A stretch of 49,348 nt of DNA from Verrucomicrobiota bacterium (GTDB lineage: Bacteria > Verrucomicrobiota > Verrucomicrobiia > Limisphaerales > UBA1096): NCBI GenBank assembly GCA_014382705.1, contig JACNJE010000120.1, positions 493-49,840 of the forward strand, read 5' to 3'. This document shows positions 35,639 to 44,163 of the stretch, piece by piece. Under the pieces are notes generated by a model, which saw only the letters and a program-made list of their open reading frames with translations, was not told where the DNA came from and ran no database searches. Every line of letters begins with the position of its first letter. Position 1 is the stretch's first letter. Both the position numbers and the translations under genes were made by a program.

Positions 35639-36952
35639 ATGCGCCACACTGTCATCGTTGTCGCCGGACTCACCTTGGCCACCTCGCTTGGCCAAGCGCG
35701 GGATTTTCACATTCACACTTGGACCAAGCACCAGGCCACGCCCCACTTTTGGGGGGAGGGCGGTGCCGCCGGCGATTTCAACCGCGACGGCCACGCCGAT
35801 CTCGTCGTCGGCCCGTACTGGTACGCTGGGCCGGATTACAAGCAGCGCCACGAGATTTATCCCGCCACGGAGTCGTTCAAACTCAAGAGCACCGACGGCA
35901 AGGAAACCACCGTTCCCGGGTTCGCCGGCGCTCTCAGTGGGCGCAATGCCTACTCGAAAAATTTTCTGTGCTTCGTTTACGACCTCAACGGCGATGAGTG
36001 GGATGACGTGCTCGTGCTCGGCTTCCCCGGTGCGGAGTCGCCATGGTACGAAAACCCGAAAGGCAAACCGGGCCACTGGAAAAAGCACACCGCGTTGGCC
36101 GTCACCGACAACGAGTCGCCGCACTTCACCGACATCACCGGCGACGGCAAACCGGAGATCGTTTGCAACTCGGAGGGGTACTTCATTTACGCCGAGCCAA
36201 ATTGGCATCACCCCGATCTGCCGTGGACGGTTCACCGCGTCACGCCGAAGGGCAGTTGGCAGCGGTTCACGCACGGCATGGGCGTCGGCGACGTGAACGG
36301 CGACGGTCGCCCCGACATCATGGAGAAAAACGGGTGGTGGGAGCAACCGGCCTCGCTCGATGGTGATCCGGAATGGGCGTTTCACGCGCACCCGTTTTCG
36401 CCCGGTGGCGGCGCGCAAATGTACGCCTACGACGTGGACGGCGACGGCGACAACGACATCATCACTTCACTCGCCGCACACGGTTACGGCCTCTGCTGGT
36501 ACGAGAACCAGCCGAAAGACGGCGGCATCAGTTTCGTCGCGCACACGTTCATGAATGCCAAGCCAGAGGAAAACCGGTATGGCGTCAAGTTCAGTCAATT
36601 GCATGCGATCGATTTGGTGGACATGAACCGCGACGGCTTGCTCGACATCGTGACCGGCAAGCGCTTTTGGGCGCACGGCCCAAGGGGCGACGCCGAGCCG
36701 AATGCCGCCGCCGTGCTGTACTGGTTCGAGCTGCGGCGCACGAAAAAGAACGGCGTCGATTGGGTGCCGCACTTGATCGACAAAGACTCTGGCATCGGCA
36801 CGCAAGTGATGGCCACCGACATGAACGCCGACGGCTGGCCCGACATCGTCGTCGGCAACAAAAAGGGGGCGTTCGTCCACATTCAATCGCCGAAAAAAGT
36901 AAGCCGCAAAGAGTGGCGTCAAGCCCAACCCAAGCCGCACAAAGCCAATTGA
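35639..36952 (+). CDS. Secreted FG-GAP/VCBS-repeat protein
   Basis: 437 residues with a signal peptide (MRHTVIVVAGLTLATSLGQA, cut before RDF). At least seven repeats carry calcium-loop-like Asp motifs: DFNRDGHADLVVG, DLNGDEWDDVLVLG, DITGDGKPEIVCN, DVNGDGRPDIMEK, DVDGDGDNDIITS, DMNRDGLLDIVTG and DMNADGWPDIVVG. That fits a seven-bladed beta-propeller. Such proteins are abundant in marine Verrucomicrobia and Planctomycetes and may bind surfaces or polysaccharides; no catalytic motif is seen. The perfect palindrome falls on the signal-peptide cleavage site. Confidence 0.88.
   Translation: MRHTVIVVAGLTLATSLGQARDFHIHTWTKHQATPHFWGEGGAAGDFNRDGHADLVVGPYWYAGPDYKQRHEIYPATESFKLKSTDGKETTVPGFAGALSGRNAYSKNFLCFVYDLNGDEWDDVLVLGFPGAESPWYENPKGKPGHWKKHTALAVTDNESPHFTDITGDGKPEIVCNSEGYFIYAEPNWHHPDLPWTVHRVTPKGSWQRFTHGMGVGDVNGDGRPDIMEKNGWWEQPASLDGDPEWAFHAHPFSPGGGAQMYAYDVDGDGDNDIITSLAAHGYGLCWYENQPKDGGISFVAHTFMNAKPEENRYGVKFSQLHAIDLVDMNRDGLLDIVTGKRFWAHGPRGDAEPNAAAVLYWFELRRTKKNGVDWVPHLIDKDSGIGTQVMATDMNADGWPDIVVGNKKGAFVHIQSPKKVSRKEWRQAQPKPHKAN
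35685..35698. repeat. CGCTTGGCCAAGCG palindrome at a signal-peptide cleavage site
   Basis: A perfect copy read as Leu-Gly-Gln-Ala followed by Arg. It supplies the last residues of the signal peptide of the FG-GAP protein and a plausible Gly-Gln-Ala cleavage motif. Confidence 0.9.
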
Positions 36953-36986
36953 CAAAGGTAGCCCCCAAGCCGACTTTCCTCCTGTT

Positions 36987-37346
36987 ATGAGAACAAACTG
37001 GATCGCTTCGTTGATACTTACGCTTGGCCTCTGCGCCTGCGGCGGCACGAGCGAAGCACCCAAGGACGAAAAGCCCGAAAAAGAGAAATCCACCTCCTCC
37101 GGCAACCCGTTGACCGCGCCGGTGGATTACATCGGAGCCGTGGGCAAAGCCAAGAAAGTCTCCGAGAAACGGGTCAACCTGGCCAACATCCAAAATGCCA
37201 TCAAACAGTTCCAAGCCGTGGAAGGCCGCTACCCCAAGACACTCAAAGAACTCGTCACCGAAGGTTACTTCCCGCGCGCCCCGCGCCCGCCCCGTGGCAT
37301 GCGTTACGTGTACGACCCAAAAACCGGCCAAGTCGGCGTCCGGTGA
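36987..37346 (+). CDS. Small lipoprotein with a pseudopilin-like C-terminus
   Basis: 119 residues. The N-terminus is a lipoprotein signal (LILTLGLCAC; lipidation Cys 16 or 18). A Lys/Glu/Pro-rich linker follows, then a C-terminal block ANIQNAIKQFQAVEGRYPKT, with LKELVTEGYFP and a final YDPKTGQVGV. That block resembles the globular part of type II secretion/type IV pilin-like proteins, here lacking the N-terminal pilin helix. Function unknown; it probably sits on a membrane as a periplasmic lipoprotein. Confidence 0.7.
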   Translation: MRTNWIASLILTLGLCACGGTSEAPKDEKPEKEKSTSSGNPLTAPVDYIGAVGKAKKVSEKRVNLANIQNAIKQFQAVEGRYPKTLKELVTEGYFPRAPRPPRGMRYVYDPKTGQVGVR

Positions 37347-37461
37347 TCCACGCCCCTGGCCAATCGCCAATCGTCAATAACAAGACCAACCATTTGTCTG
37401 ATATGACATTATTTGTAGCATCGCCAATTCCTTAGCTTGTTGAACCCGCCTGGCTTACAAG

Positions 37462-37575
37462 ATGAAAAACGAAGGATTAGCGGATGTACTCAAATTCTAT
37501 GGAGGCAAGGAAAGCAAAAACTCGCCCTACACAAGGAAGGGCATCAAGGGCTTTTTCAACAGATTTAAGAAATGA
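37462..37575 (+). CDS. Possible 37-residue ORF upstream of the macro-domain gene
   Basis: A short frame (MKNEGLADVLKFYGGKESKN, then a Lys/Arg/Phe-rich end) stops six bases before the macro-domain ATG. It is AT-richer than the flanks, like the macro gene. It lacks a convincing ribosome-binding site. It could be a small partner protein or chance. Confidence 0.25.
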   Translation: MKNEGLADVLKFYGGKESKNSPYTRKGIKGFFNRFKK

Positions 37576-37581
37576 TATCAT

Positions 37582-38103
37582 ATGACCCGCATCAAACTCC
37601 AACTCGGCGACATAACCCAACTTGACGTTGACGCAATCGTAAATGCCGCCAATGAAGCTCTTGATGGGGGATCAGGCGTTGACGGCGCAATACACGCTGC
37701 CGCTGGCCCCCAACTCCTCGAAGAGTGCAGGGTCCTCGGAAGATGCCCCACAGGCGAGGCTAAATTAACCGGCGGTCACAACCTCAAGGCGCGGCACATC
37801 ATCCACACAGTCGGCCCCGTTTGGAATGGAGGGCAAGAAGGCGAGGCCCAACTTTTAACGGACTGTTACAACAACACCCTGCAACTGGCCTGTGCCAACA
37901 ACATACGAACACTCGCATTTCCAGCGATCAGCACCGGCGCATACGAATTCCCACCTGATGTTGCCGCACAAATCGCCCTTGCTACAACGCAGGCTTTTCA
38001 ACTAAATAACGACCTGCCCGAACAAGTAACGTTTATCTGCTTCGATAAAAACTCGCTGAGTTACTACGAGTCGGCACTGCGAGAGATTGTGGAGGGAGAG
38101 TGA
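37582..38103 (+). CDS. Macro-domain ADP-ribose hydrolase, YmdB/MacroD-like
   Basis: 173 residues. The ADP-ribose-binding loops are complete: GDITQLDVDAIVNAANEAL, then GGSGVDGAIHAAAG, and AFPAISTGAYEFPPDVAAQ. These fit MacroD/YmdB proteins, which release ADP-ribose from O-acetyl-ADP-ribose or ADP-ribosylated proteins. The surrounding 37.35-38.2 kb is clearly less GC-rich than the neighbours and carries no palindrome, suggesting transfer. A working link with the TIR proteins, whose products would include ADP-ribose derivatives, is conceivable but they are 22 kb away. Confidence 0.9.
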   Translation: MTRIKLQLGDITQLDVDAIVNAANEALDGGSGVDGAIHAAAGPQLLEECRVLGRCPTGEAKLTGGHNLKARHIIHTVGPVWNGGQEGEAQLLTDCYNNTLQLACANNIRTLAFPAISTGAYEFPPDVAAQIALATTQAFQLNNDLPEQVTFICFDKNSLSYYESALREIVEGE

Positions 38104-38355
38104 TGGCATAAGCACACTCATGTGACGGGGTCGGTCTTGTTATTTGCAAGTAAAGAGTGAGTTGAAAAGGGCATGGTGCTTGGCGTTATGTGTGGGTGCA
38201 TATATCGCGGGAGCATCTTGGAGTGAGGTTGGCTACTCTGCTTTGGATCGGGTCGGGTTTTATAGTTCCTTCCAAAGCGGTGCAGAGAACCGCACTCTAT
38301 GACGCTTCGCGTATCTCTTGACCTTGATAGCTGCACCTTCGGCGCTGTGGTTTTG
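38104..38355. other. Non-coding stretch after the macro-domain gene
   Basis: No gene recognised. AT-richer at first, then passing into the hairpin region; a minus-strand frame of 214 codons crosses it but looks like repeat sequence read by chance. Confidence 0.4.
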
Positions 38356-38369
38356 CGCTTGGCCAAGCG
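38356..38369. repeat. CGCTTGGCCAAGCG palindrome, hairpin region copy 1
   Basis: A perfect copy, in fact 16 bases (GCGCTTGGCCAAGCGC, 38355-38370), at the start of the hairpin-rich non-coding block. Confidence 0.9.
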
Positions 38370-38380
38370 CGGGCGGCGCG

Positions 38381-38571
38381 GGCTGAAAGCCTGAGTCTGC
38401 GCAGCCGGGGGCAACGCCCTCGGAATCAGCGTAAAAAAACCACAACCCTGAGAGGGTTGTTCAATGGTGGTTGGTAGCAGACGTTTGAAGTGCCCCGACA
38501 GGGCACATTGAAATTGTTGGTCGTTTTGCAAGGGCGATGCCCTCGGCTGCGCATAGGTCGCCTTAAGGCGA
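38381..38571. repeat. Series of short intergenic hairpins
   Basis: Six inverted repeats follow one another: 38381-38391 (GGC/GCC); 38405-38423 (eight pairs around AAC); 38442-38460 (ACAACCCT/AGGGTTGT, eight pairs around GAG, perfect); 38491-38505 (TGCCC/GGGCA); 38531-38543 (AGGGC/GCCCT around GAT); 38558-38571 (TCGCCTTAAGGCGA, perfect palindrome). No coding reading is convincing. The block looks like a structured repeat element, or a non-coding RNA made of stacked hairpins. Confidence 0.7.
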
Positions 38572-38580
38572 TAACCCGGG

Positions 38581-38594
38581 CGCTTGGCCAAGCG
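38581..38594. repeat. CGCTTGGCCAAGCG palindrome, hairpin region copy 2
   Basis: A perfect copy, directly after CCCGGG, at the boundary between the hairpin series and the long inverted repeat. Confidence 0.9.
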
Positions 38595-38599
38595 CCTGG

Positions 38600-38719
38600 G
38601 GGGAGCACACGCGGCTCGCGTGTTCATTTCGGCGGCCCGCCGGAATGTTTTGGTTTGGGAATAAGCACGAAGGACTTGGCGAGCCGCCAACTCCCGCACG
38701 CGAGCCGCATGCGCTCCCC
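38600..38719. repeat. Foldback inverted repeat, two 23-base arms
   Basis: The arm at 38600-38622 (begins GGGGAGCACACGCGGCTCGC) is nearly the reverse complement of 38697-38719, differing at about two positions, around a 74-base centre. The left arm also contains its own seven-pair hairpin (38607-38623, ACACGCG/CGCGTGT). This structure lies between two perfect palindromes at 38581 and 38731, so the whole is symmetrical. Confidence 0.75.
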
Positions 38720-38730
38720 GAAACCGTGGG

Positions 38731-38744
38731 CGCTTGGCCAAGCG
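38731..38744. repeat. CGCTTGGCCAAGCG palindrome, hairpin region copy 3
   Basis: A perfect copy on the right-hand flank of the foldback repeat, 78 bases before the acnA ATG. With the copy at 38581 it brackets the foldback. Confidence 0.9.
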
Positions 38745-38821
38745 CGGGCGCGTCGTTGACATTAGGTGTTTCGGGGTTCATTCTCTTTTGACAACGCGAC
38801 CTCGTCGCTTGGGTTATTTTC

Positions 38822-41530
38822 ATGAGTCACAACACGTTTAACGCATTGCAACCGTTCGACCTTGGGAACGGTCAGCAAGGGAAATTTTATTCGCTGCCGG
38901 CGCTGGCGGATGCCGGCTTGGGGGATCTCTCGCGGCTGCCGGTTTGCATTCGCTTGGTCTTGGAGTCGGTGCTTCGCAATTGCGACGGCCAAAAGGTGAC
39001 GGAGGAGAACATCCGTCAACTCGCCGCTTGGCAGGCCAAGGCACCACGCACGGAGGAGATTCCGTTTACGGTCGCCCGCATCGTGCTGCAGGATTTTACC
39101 GGTGTGCCGTTGCTGGTGGACCTGGCCGCGATGCGCTCGGTGGCGGCGCGCTTGGGCAAGGACCCGAAGATCATCGAGCCGCTGGTTCCGGTGGACTTGG
39201 TGGTCGATCACTCGGTGCAGGTGGACTTCGCCGGATCGGCGGATGCGATGGATAAAAACCTCGAGTTGGAGTTCACGCGCAATCGCGAGCGGTATCAGTT
39301 TCTCAAATGGGGCATGCAGGCGTTTGACACGTTCAAGGTCGTGCCGCCGGGCATCGGCATCGTGCATCAGGTGAACCTCGAGTATCTTGCGCGCGGCGTG
39401 CTCAGCGACACGGACGGCGTTTATTATCCGGACACCCTCGTCGGCACCGACTCGCACACGACGATGATCAACGGCTTGGGCATCGTCGGCTGGGGCGTCG
39501 GTGGCATCGAGGCTGAGGCCGGGATGCTCGGCCAACCGGTTTACTTTTTGACGCCGGACGTCGTCGGCGTTCGGCTCGACGGCGCGCTGCGCGAAGGCGT
39601 CACCGCGACCGACTTGGCGTTGACGGTCACCGAGATGCTGCGCGAGGCCAAGGTCGTCGGGAAGTTCGTCGAGTTTTACGGTGAAGGCGCGAGGCAACTG
39701 CCGCTGACCGACCGGGCCACCATCGCCAACATGGCGCCGGAGTACGGCGCGACGATGGGCTTTTTCCCGATCGACGGGGAGTCGGTTAACTACCTCCGCG
39801 CGACCGGCCGCACCGATGCGCATTGCGCGACTTACGAAAATTATTACAAGGCCCAGGGGCTGTTCGGCATTCCGGGTGAGGGAGAGATTGATTACTCGGT
39901 GGATCTCGCGCTCGACTTGGGCTCGGTCAAGTCGAGCGTAGCCGGGCCGCGCCGTCCGCAGGATCGGATCGAGGTGCCAAGCCTTGGGAGTACGTTTGAA
40001 AAACTGTTCGCGCAACCGGTCGCCGACGGCGGCTTTGGCCGCGAGGCTGGCGACTTGACCGGCGTGACCGCCGATGTGCCGGTACAAAACAACGGCACCG
40101 CCGCGCTTGGCCACGGCAGCGTGGTCATTGCCGCGATCACGAGCTGCACGAATACGTCCAACCCAAGCGTGATGCTGGGTGCCGGGCTCTTGGCCAAGCG
40201 CGCAGTCGAGCGCGGCCTGAAACTGCCGCCGTTGGTGAAGGCGTCGCTTGGCCCGGGCTCGCGGGTGGTGAGCGATTACCTCGACAAAACCGGCCTCCAG
40301 CCGTACCTTGACCAACTTGGTTTCAACCTCGTCGGCTACGGCTGCACGACGTGCATCGGCAACTCCGGCCCGCTCGATGGCGAAGTCGAAAAGGCAATTC
40401 TCGACAACAATTTGGTCGTTGCCTCGGTGCTTTCCGGCAACCGAAACTTCGAGGCGCGCATTCACCAAAACGTGCGCGGCAACTTCCTGATGTCACCGCC
40501 GCTCGTGGTGGCGTTCGCGTTGGCCGGGCGGGTGAACATCGACCTGACGACCGAGCCGCTTGGCCAAGCGGAGGATGGCTCGGACGTGTTCCTGCGCGAC
40601 CTTTGGCCCAGCTTGGGCGAGGTGCGCGACCTCATGCAAAGCGCGCTCAAGCCGGATGTGTTCCGCGAACTTTATAGCAACTTCGCCGATCAAAACCCGA
40701 AGTGGAACGAAATTCCGTCGAGCGTCGGCCACGCCTACGAGTGGGATGACGCGAGCACGTACATTCAGGAGCCGCCCTTCTTCGACGGCTTCGGAATGGA
40801 GGCAGGCGCGATCGGCGAAATCGTCGGCGCGCGTCCGCTGGGCGTGTTCGGCGACTCGGTGACGACCGATCACATTTCGCCGGCCGGCGCGATCAAGCCC
40901 GACTCGCCGGCGGGGCGTTACCTCACCGACAACAGCGTCGGGCAGGCGAACTTCAACAGTTACGGCTCGCGTCGCGGCAACGACCGCGTGATGACGCGCG
41001 GGACGTTCGCCAACGTGCGCATCAAAAACCTGATGATGCCCGGCACCGAGGGTGGCGTAACGAAGCATCAACCCAGCGGCGAGCCAATGGATATTTACGA
41101 TGCCGCCGCCCGGTACCGCGAAGAGGGCATGCCGCTCGTCGTCGTTGGCGGCAAGGAGTACGGCACCGGCAGTTCGCGCGATTGGGCGGCCAAGGGCACT
41201 CGGTTGCTCGGCGTGCGCGCGGTGATCTGCGAGAGCTTCGAGCGCATCCACCGGTCGAATCTGATCGGCATGGGCGTGTTGCCGCTGCAGTTCAACGACG
41301 GGACGGGAGGGGCGAGTTTGAGCCTCAACGGCTCGGAGCAATTTGATGTGCTTGGCTTGGGTGACGATCTGAAGGCACAGCAGGAATTGACGCTGCGCAT
41401 CACCCGCGCTGACGGGGCGACCGAAGAGGTGCCGGTTCGGTGCCGGATCGATACCGACATCGAGGTCGAGTATTACAGGCACGGCGGCATCTTGTCGTAC
41501 GTGCTGCGGCAACTGGTGGCCAAGGGTTGA
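38822..41530 (+). CDS. acnA: Aconitate hydratase
   Basis: 902 residues, the normal length for the AcnA/IRP1 type. It interconverts citrate and isocitrate through a 4Fe-4S cluster; ligands are C442 in SCTNTSNP and C508 and C511 in [13 protein letters not shown]. Other conserved blocks are [28 protein letters not shown] and the C-terminal swivel-domain [14 protein letters not shown] perfect palindrome is read as PLGQAED in the region after the cluster cysteines. The hairpin-rich region occupies its upstream side, so an mRNA leader role for that region is possible. Confidence 0.96.
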   Translation: MSHNTFNALQPFDLGNGQQGKFYSLPALADAGLGDLSRLPVCIRLVLESVLRNCDGQKVTEENIRQLAAWQAKAPRTEEIPFTVARIVLQDFTGVPLLVDLAAMRSVAARLGKDPKIIEPLVPVDLVVDHSVQVDFAGSADAMDKNLELEFTRNRERYQFLKWGMQAFDTFKVVPPGIGIVHQVNLEYLARGVLSDTDGVYYPDTLVGTDSHTTMINGLGIVGWGVGGIEAEAGMLGQPVYFLTPDVVGVRLDGALREGVTATDLALTVTEMLREAKVVGKFVEFYGEGARQLPLTDRATIANMAPEYGATMGFFPIDGESVNYLRATGRTDAHCATYENYYKAQGLFGIPGEGEIDYSVDLALDLGSVKSSVAGPRRPQDRIEVPSLGSTFEKLFAQPVADGGFGREAGDLTGVTADVPVQNNGTAALGHGSVVIAAITSCTNTSNPSVMLGAGLLAKRAVERGLKLPPLVKASLGPGSRVVSDYLDKTGLQPYLDQLGFNLVGYGCTTCIGNSGPLDGEVEKAILDNNLVVASVLSGNRNFEARIHQNVRGNFLMSPPLVVAFALAGRVNIDLTTEPLGQAEDGSDVFLRDLWPSLGEVRDLMQSALKPDVFRELYSNFADQNPKWNEIPSSVGHAYEWDDASTYIQEPPFFDGFGMEAGAIGEIVGARPLGVFGDSVTTDHISPAGAIKPDSPAGRYLTDNSVGQANFNSYGSRRGNDRVMTRGTFANVRIKNLMMPGTEGGVTKHQPSGEPMDIYDAAARYREEGMPLVVVGGKEYGTGSSRDWAAKGTRLLGVRAVICESFERIHRSNLIGMGVLPLQFNDGTGGASLSLNGSEQFDVLGLGDDLKAQQELTLRITRADGATEEVPVRCRIDTDIEVEYYRHGGILSYVLRQLVAKG
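40557..40570. repeat. CGCTTGGCCAAGCG palindrome inside acnA
   Basis: A perfect copy read as Leu-Gly-Gln-Ala in the segment after NIDLTTEP of aconitase, a place where other aconitases also carry a variable loop. Confidence 0.9.
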
Positions 41531-41599
41531 TGAAAAGACCGGTTTCCACGGATTTGACTTGCCTTTTGTGGCGACCTGCCATTCATTCCCCGCCGATTT

Positions 41600-42316
41600 A
41601 TGAGTGAGTCGAGCGAACCAGATATTCTGTTTGAAGGTGCCGAGTGGTTTGACCAAAACAAAGGCAAACTGTTTAACGGCGCGTTGTTCATCATCGTGGC
41701 AGTGGTCGGTTGGCAACTGATCAGTAAAAACCTGTCGGACTCTCAGGCCGCCTCCGAGTCGGCGCTGTTCGCCATCCAGACCGTCGGGGCGACCAATCTG
41801 TCCAAGGTCGCCGAAGCCTATGTAAAGGTAAGCGTGGAGCAGGCCGGCAACCCGGTTGCCGAGCGGGCATCGATATTGGGCGCCAAGACCTGGCTTGAGG
41901 TGTCTGATTACGACAAGGCCCAGTCGGCCTTCGATAACTACCTTGCCAATTACCCGGACGGGCATTGGGCGATTGAAGCCCGGCTTGGCCAAGCGATCTG
42001 CAAGGAGGCCAAGGGCGATTCGGCAGCGGCGATCAGCACCTACCAAAGCCTGACCAACAATGCCGACACAGCCATCCAGAGGCGAGCGACTGCGCTGCTC
42101 GAGGCGGCGCAACTCCAGCTCGAGCCTCTCGTGGCCAAGCCCAAGCCCGCGCCTGCGCCACCCGTCGAGACACCCGTCGAGACACCCGTCGAGACACCCG
42201 TCGAGACACCCGTCGAGACACCCGTCGAGACACCCGTCGAGACACCCGTCGAGACACCCGTCGAGACACCCGAGCCCGTGATACCGGCGCCCGCGCCAGT
42301 TCCTGAAAACAAGTAA
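41600..42316 (+). CDS. YfgM-like membrane protein with a PVET repeat tail
   Basis: 238 residues. A short cytoplasmic start (MSESSEPDILFEGAEWFDQN), one helix at about 25-42, then a helical TPR-like domain (ERASILGAKTWLEVSDYDKA, ANYPDGHWAIEARLGQAIC) resemble YfgM, an ancillary subunit at the secretion translocon. The C-terminus is a nine-fold Pro-Val-Glu-Thr repeat, then a Pro/Ala end. The repeat is encoded by identical 12-base units and so can vary in length. A core palindrome is read as RLGQAIC. Confidence 0.72.
   Translation: MSESSEPDILFEGAEWFDQNKGKLFNGALFIIVAVVGWQLISKNLSDSQAASESALFAIQTVGATNLSKVAEAYVKVSVEQAGNPVAERASILGAKTWLEVSDYDKAQSAFDNYLANYPDGHWAIEARLGQAICKEAKGDSAAAISTYQSLTNNADTAIQRRATALLEAAQLQLEPLVAKPKPAPAPPVETPVETPVETPVETPVETPVETPVETPVETPVETPEPVIPAPAPVPENK
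42161..42268 (+). repeat. 12-base tandem repeat, nine identical copies
   Basis: Units of CCCGTCGAGACA repeat nine times without a mismatch (108 bases), coding Pro-Val-Glu-Thr each time, then run into CCCGAGCCC. Because the unit is a multiple of three, copy-number change lengthens or shortens the tail without a frameshift. Confidence 0.95.
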
Positions 42317-42329
42317 CACCCCGCTCATC

Positions 42330-43625
42330 GTGAACATTGCCATCATTGGAACCGGCTATGTCGGCTTGGTGACAGGATCGTGTTTTGCCGAGGTCGGCCA
42401 CAACGTCATCTGCGTCGATTGCGACGAGGCCAAGGTCAAGATGCTGCAGGGGGGCGGCATCCCCATCTTCGAGCCGGGGCTCGAGGAGATGGTCAAAAAG
42501 AACGTGGCCGAGGGGCGGCTCAACTTTACGGCCAGCACGGCGGAAGGGGTGGAACAGTCGGACGTCATTTTCATCGCCGTGCCGACTCCGCCGCTTGAGG
42601 ACGGCTCCGTCGATCTGAGCTTCATCGAGAGGGTGGCCCGGGACATCGCGAATGCGATGACCTCGTACAAGGTCGTCGTCGACAAGAGCACCGTGCCGGT
42701 CAAGACCGGTGAAAAAGTTGCCGAGACCATCAAGCGCTACTGCAAAACGGATTGCGAATTCGACGTCATCAGCAATCCGGAATTCCTGCGCGAAGGCTTT
42801 GCGGTGGAAGACCTTATGAATCCGGACCGGATCGTGGTTGGCATCACCTCCAATAAACCGGAAGCGGCGATGCGGGAGATTTACGAGCCGTTCAACGCGC
42901 CGATTATTTTCACCGACATCAACTCGGCGGAATTGATCAAGCACGCCGCCAACTCGTTTCTCGCGATGAAGATTTCGTACATCAACGCCGTGGCGGCCAT
43001 CTGCGAGGCGTCCGGTGCGAATGTCGAGGAAGTGGCCCACGGGATCGGGATGGACGAGCGCATCGGCCGCCGATTCCTCAATGCGTCGCTTGGCTTTGGC
43101 GGCAGTTGTTTTCCGAAGGATCTGAGCGCGTTTATCCGCATCAGCGACGACTTGGGGTATGATTTCGGCCTGCTGAAGGAGGTTCAGAAAATCAACGCCG
43201 CTCAGATGGATCGCTTCCTGAAAAAGATCACTGACACGCTGTGGATCTTGAAGGACAAAACCATCGGCGTGCTGGGGTTGGCGTTCAAGCAGAACACGGA
43301 TGACGTCCGCATGTCACCGGCGATCGAGGTCTGTCAGCGACTGCTGAAGGACGGCGCGTCACTGCGCGTGCACGATCCCAAGGCAATGGAGAAAGCCAGG
43401 GAGTTGTTGCCGGCCGAGGGCGTCACGTATGTCGATGACATGGACCGCGTGGCCGAGGGTTGCGACGCGCTGGTGGTGGCGACCGAGTGGCCTGAGTTCA
43501 AGGAACTGGACTTGGCCAAGGCGCGGGATGCCATGACGGCACCGTTGCTGTTCGACGGCCGAAACCTGTTCGACCCGGCGGAGATGGCGCAGCTTGGTTT
43601 CACCTACAAGTGCATTGGCCGGTAA
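42330..43625 (+). CDS. ugd: UDP-glucose 6-dehydrogenase
   Basis: 431 residues from a GTG at 42330. It oxidises UDP-glucose twice to UDP-glucuronate, a precursor for cell-surface polysaccharides. The NAD motif is IGTGYVGLVTG at the N-terminus. STVPVKTG and SNPEFLREGFAVEDLMNPDRIVVG are family blocks, and the catalytic Cys is 260 in FGGSCFPKDLSAF. GLAFKQNTDDVRMSPA opens the C-terminal domain. The end overlaps the following Nudix gene. Confidence 0.95.
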   Translation: MNIAIIGTGYVGLVTGSCFAEVGHNVICVDCDEAKVKMLQGGGIPIFEPGLEEMVKKNVAEGRLNFTASTAEGVEQSDVIFIAVPTPPLEDGSVDLSFIERVARDIANAMTSYKVVVDKSTVPVKTGEKVAETIKRYCKTDCEFDVISNPEFLREGFAVEDLMNPDRIVVGITSNKPEAAMREIYEPFNAPIIFTDINSAELIKHAANSFLAMKISYINAVAAICEASGANVEEVAHGIGMDERIGRRFLNASLGFGGSCFPKDLSAFIRISDDLGYDFGLLKEVQKINAAQMDRFLKKITDTLWILKDKTIGVLGLAFKQNTDDVRMSPAIEVCQRLLKDGASLRVHDPKAMEKARELLPAEGVTYVDDMDRVAEGCDALVVATEWPEFKELDLAKARDAMTAPLLFDGRNLFDPAEMAQLGFTYKCIGR

Positions 43626-44022
43626 GCCCATTGATGTTGCCGCCGGGCTGGTTTTTCACCAACAGAAGCTTCTGATCACCCAGCGCCCTGCCGGTGCCCA
43701 CTTGGCCGGCTTGTGGGAGTTTCCCGGTGGCAAGCGCGAGGCGGGCGAGAGTTTCGAGGAGTGCCTCGTGCGCGAACTCCGCGAGGAACTGGCCATCGAG
43801 GTCGCGCTTGGCCAACGGTTCGAGGAGATCACCCATGAATACCCCGAATTATCGGTGCGGCTGAAATTCTTCCTGTGCCGCTTGGCCAAGGGCGAACCAC
43901 GGGCCATCGGCTGCGCCGCGTTTAAGTGGGCCACGAGAGACGGCTTGGCCAAGCGCAACTTCCCCCCGGCCGACGAACGCCTGCTCCGCCGCTTGGTTGA
44001 CAGCGAGCCACTCTGGCGGTAG
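43615..44022 (+). CDS. mutT: MutT-type Nudix hydrolase
   Basis: 135 residues if started at the TTG at 43615, inside the ugd end; another TTG at 43594 gives 142. The N-terminus IDVAAGLVFHQQKLLITQRP, then AGLWEFPGGKREAGES and the Nudix box GGKREAGESFEECLVRELRE-EL are standard for MutT, which removes oxidised 8-oxo-dGTP from the nucleotide pool. Three core palindromes fall in this short gene (ALGQRF, RLAKGE and GLAKRNF). No ATG start exists, and the overlap indicates translation coupled to ugd. Confidence 0.85.
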   Translation: MAGKPIDVAAGLVFHQQKLLITQRPAGAHLAGLWEFPGGKREAGESFEECLVRELREELAIEVALGQRFEEITHEYPELSVRLKFFLCRLAKGEPRAIGCAAFKWATRDGLAKRNFPPADERLLRRLVDSEPLWR

Positions 44023-44163
44023 CAATTATTCCGGTTCTGGCACTATTCCTCAAGAATTGCAGCCTGATGCCGACAATCAACGCAGAGCGGTGCAGCGCTT
44101 TTCTTTTTAGATCCAGATTCCAGCCTATTTGTGCCTGTATCGCTCGGTTGGCGATTGAATTTT
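44023..44163. other. Intergenic region before the zinc-ribbon gene
   Basis: 141 bases with no gene and no convincing promoter boxes or terminator seen. It is a little AT-richer than the flanks. Confidence 0.4.

Noticed and set aside
38118..38762. Minus-strand frame of 214 codons in the non-coding region
   Set aside because: Composed of the hairpin and palindrome repeats read in one frame. Similar repeat-derived readings are often misannotated as hypothetical proteins.
42161..42268. CRISPR array
   Set aside because: The repeats are 12 bases, in tandem without spacers, and in frame with a coding gene.
40493..42346. Minus-strand frame of 617 codons including a repeated CLDG block
   Set aside because: The repeated block is the antisense reading of the 12-base PVET repeat, and the rest is antisense to acnA and the YfgM-like gene.
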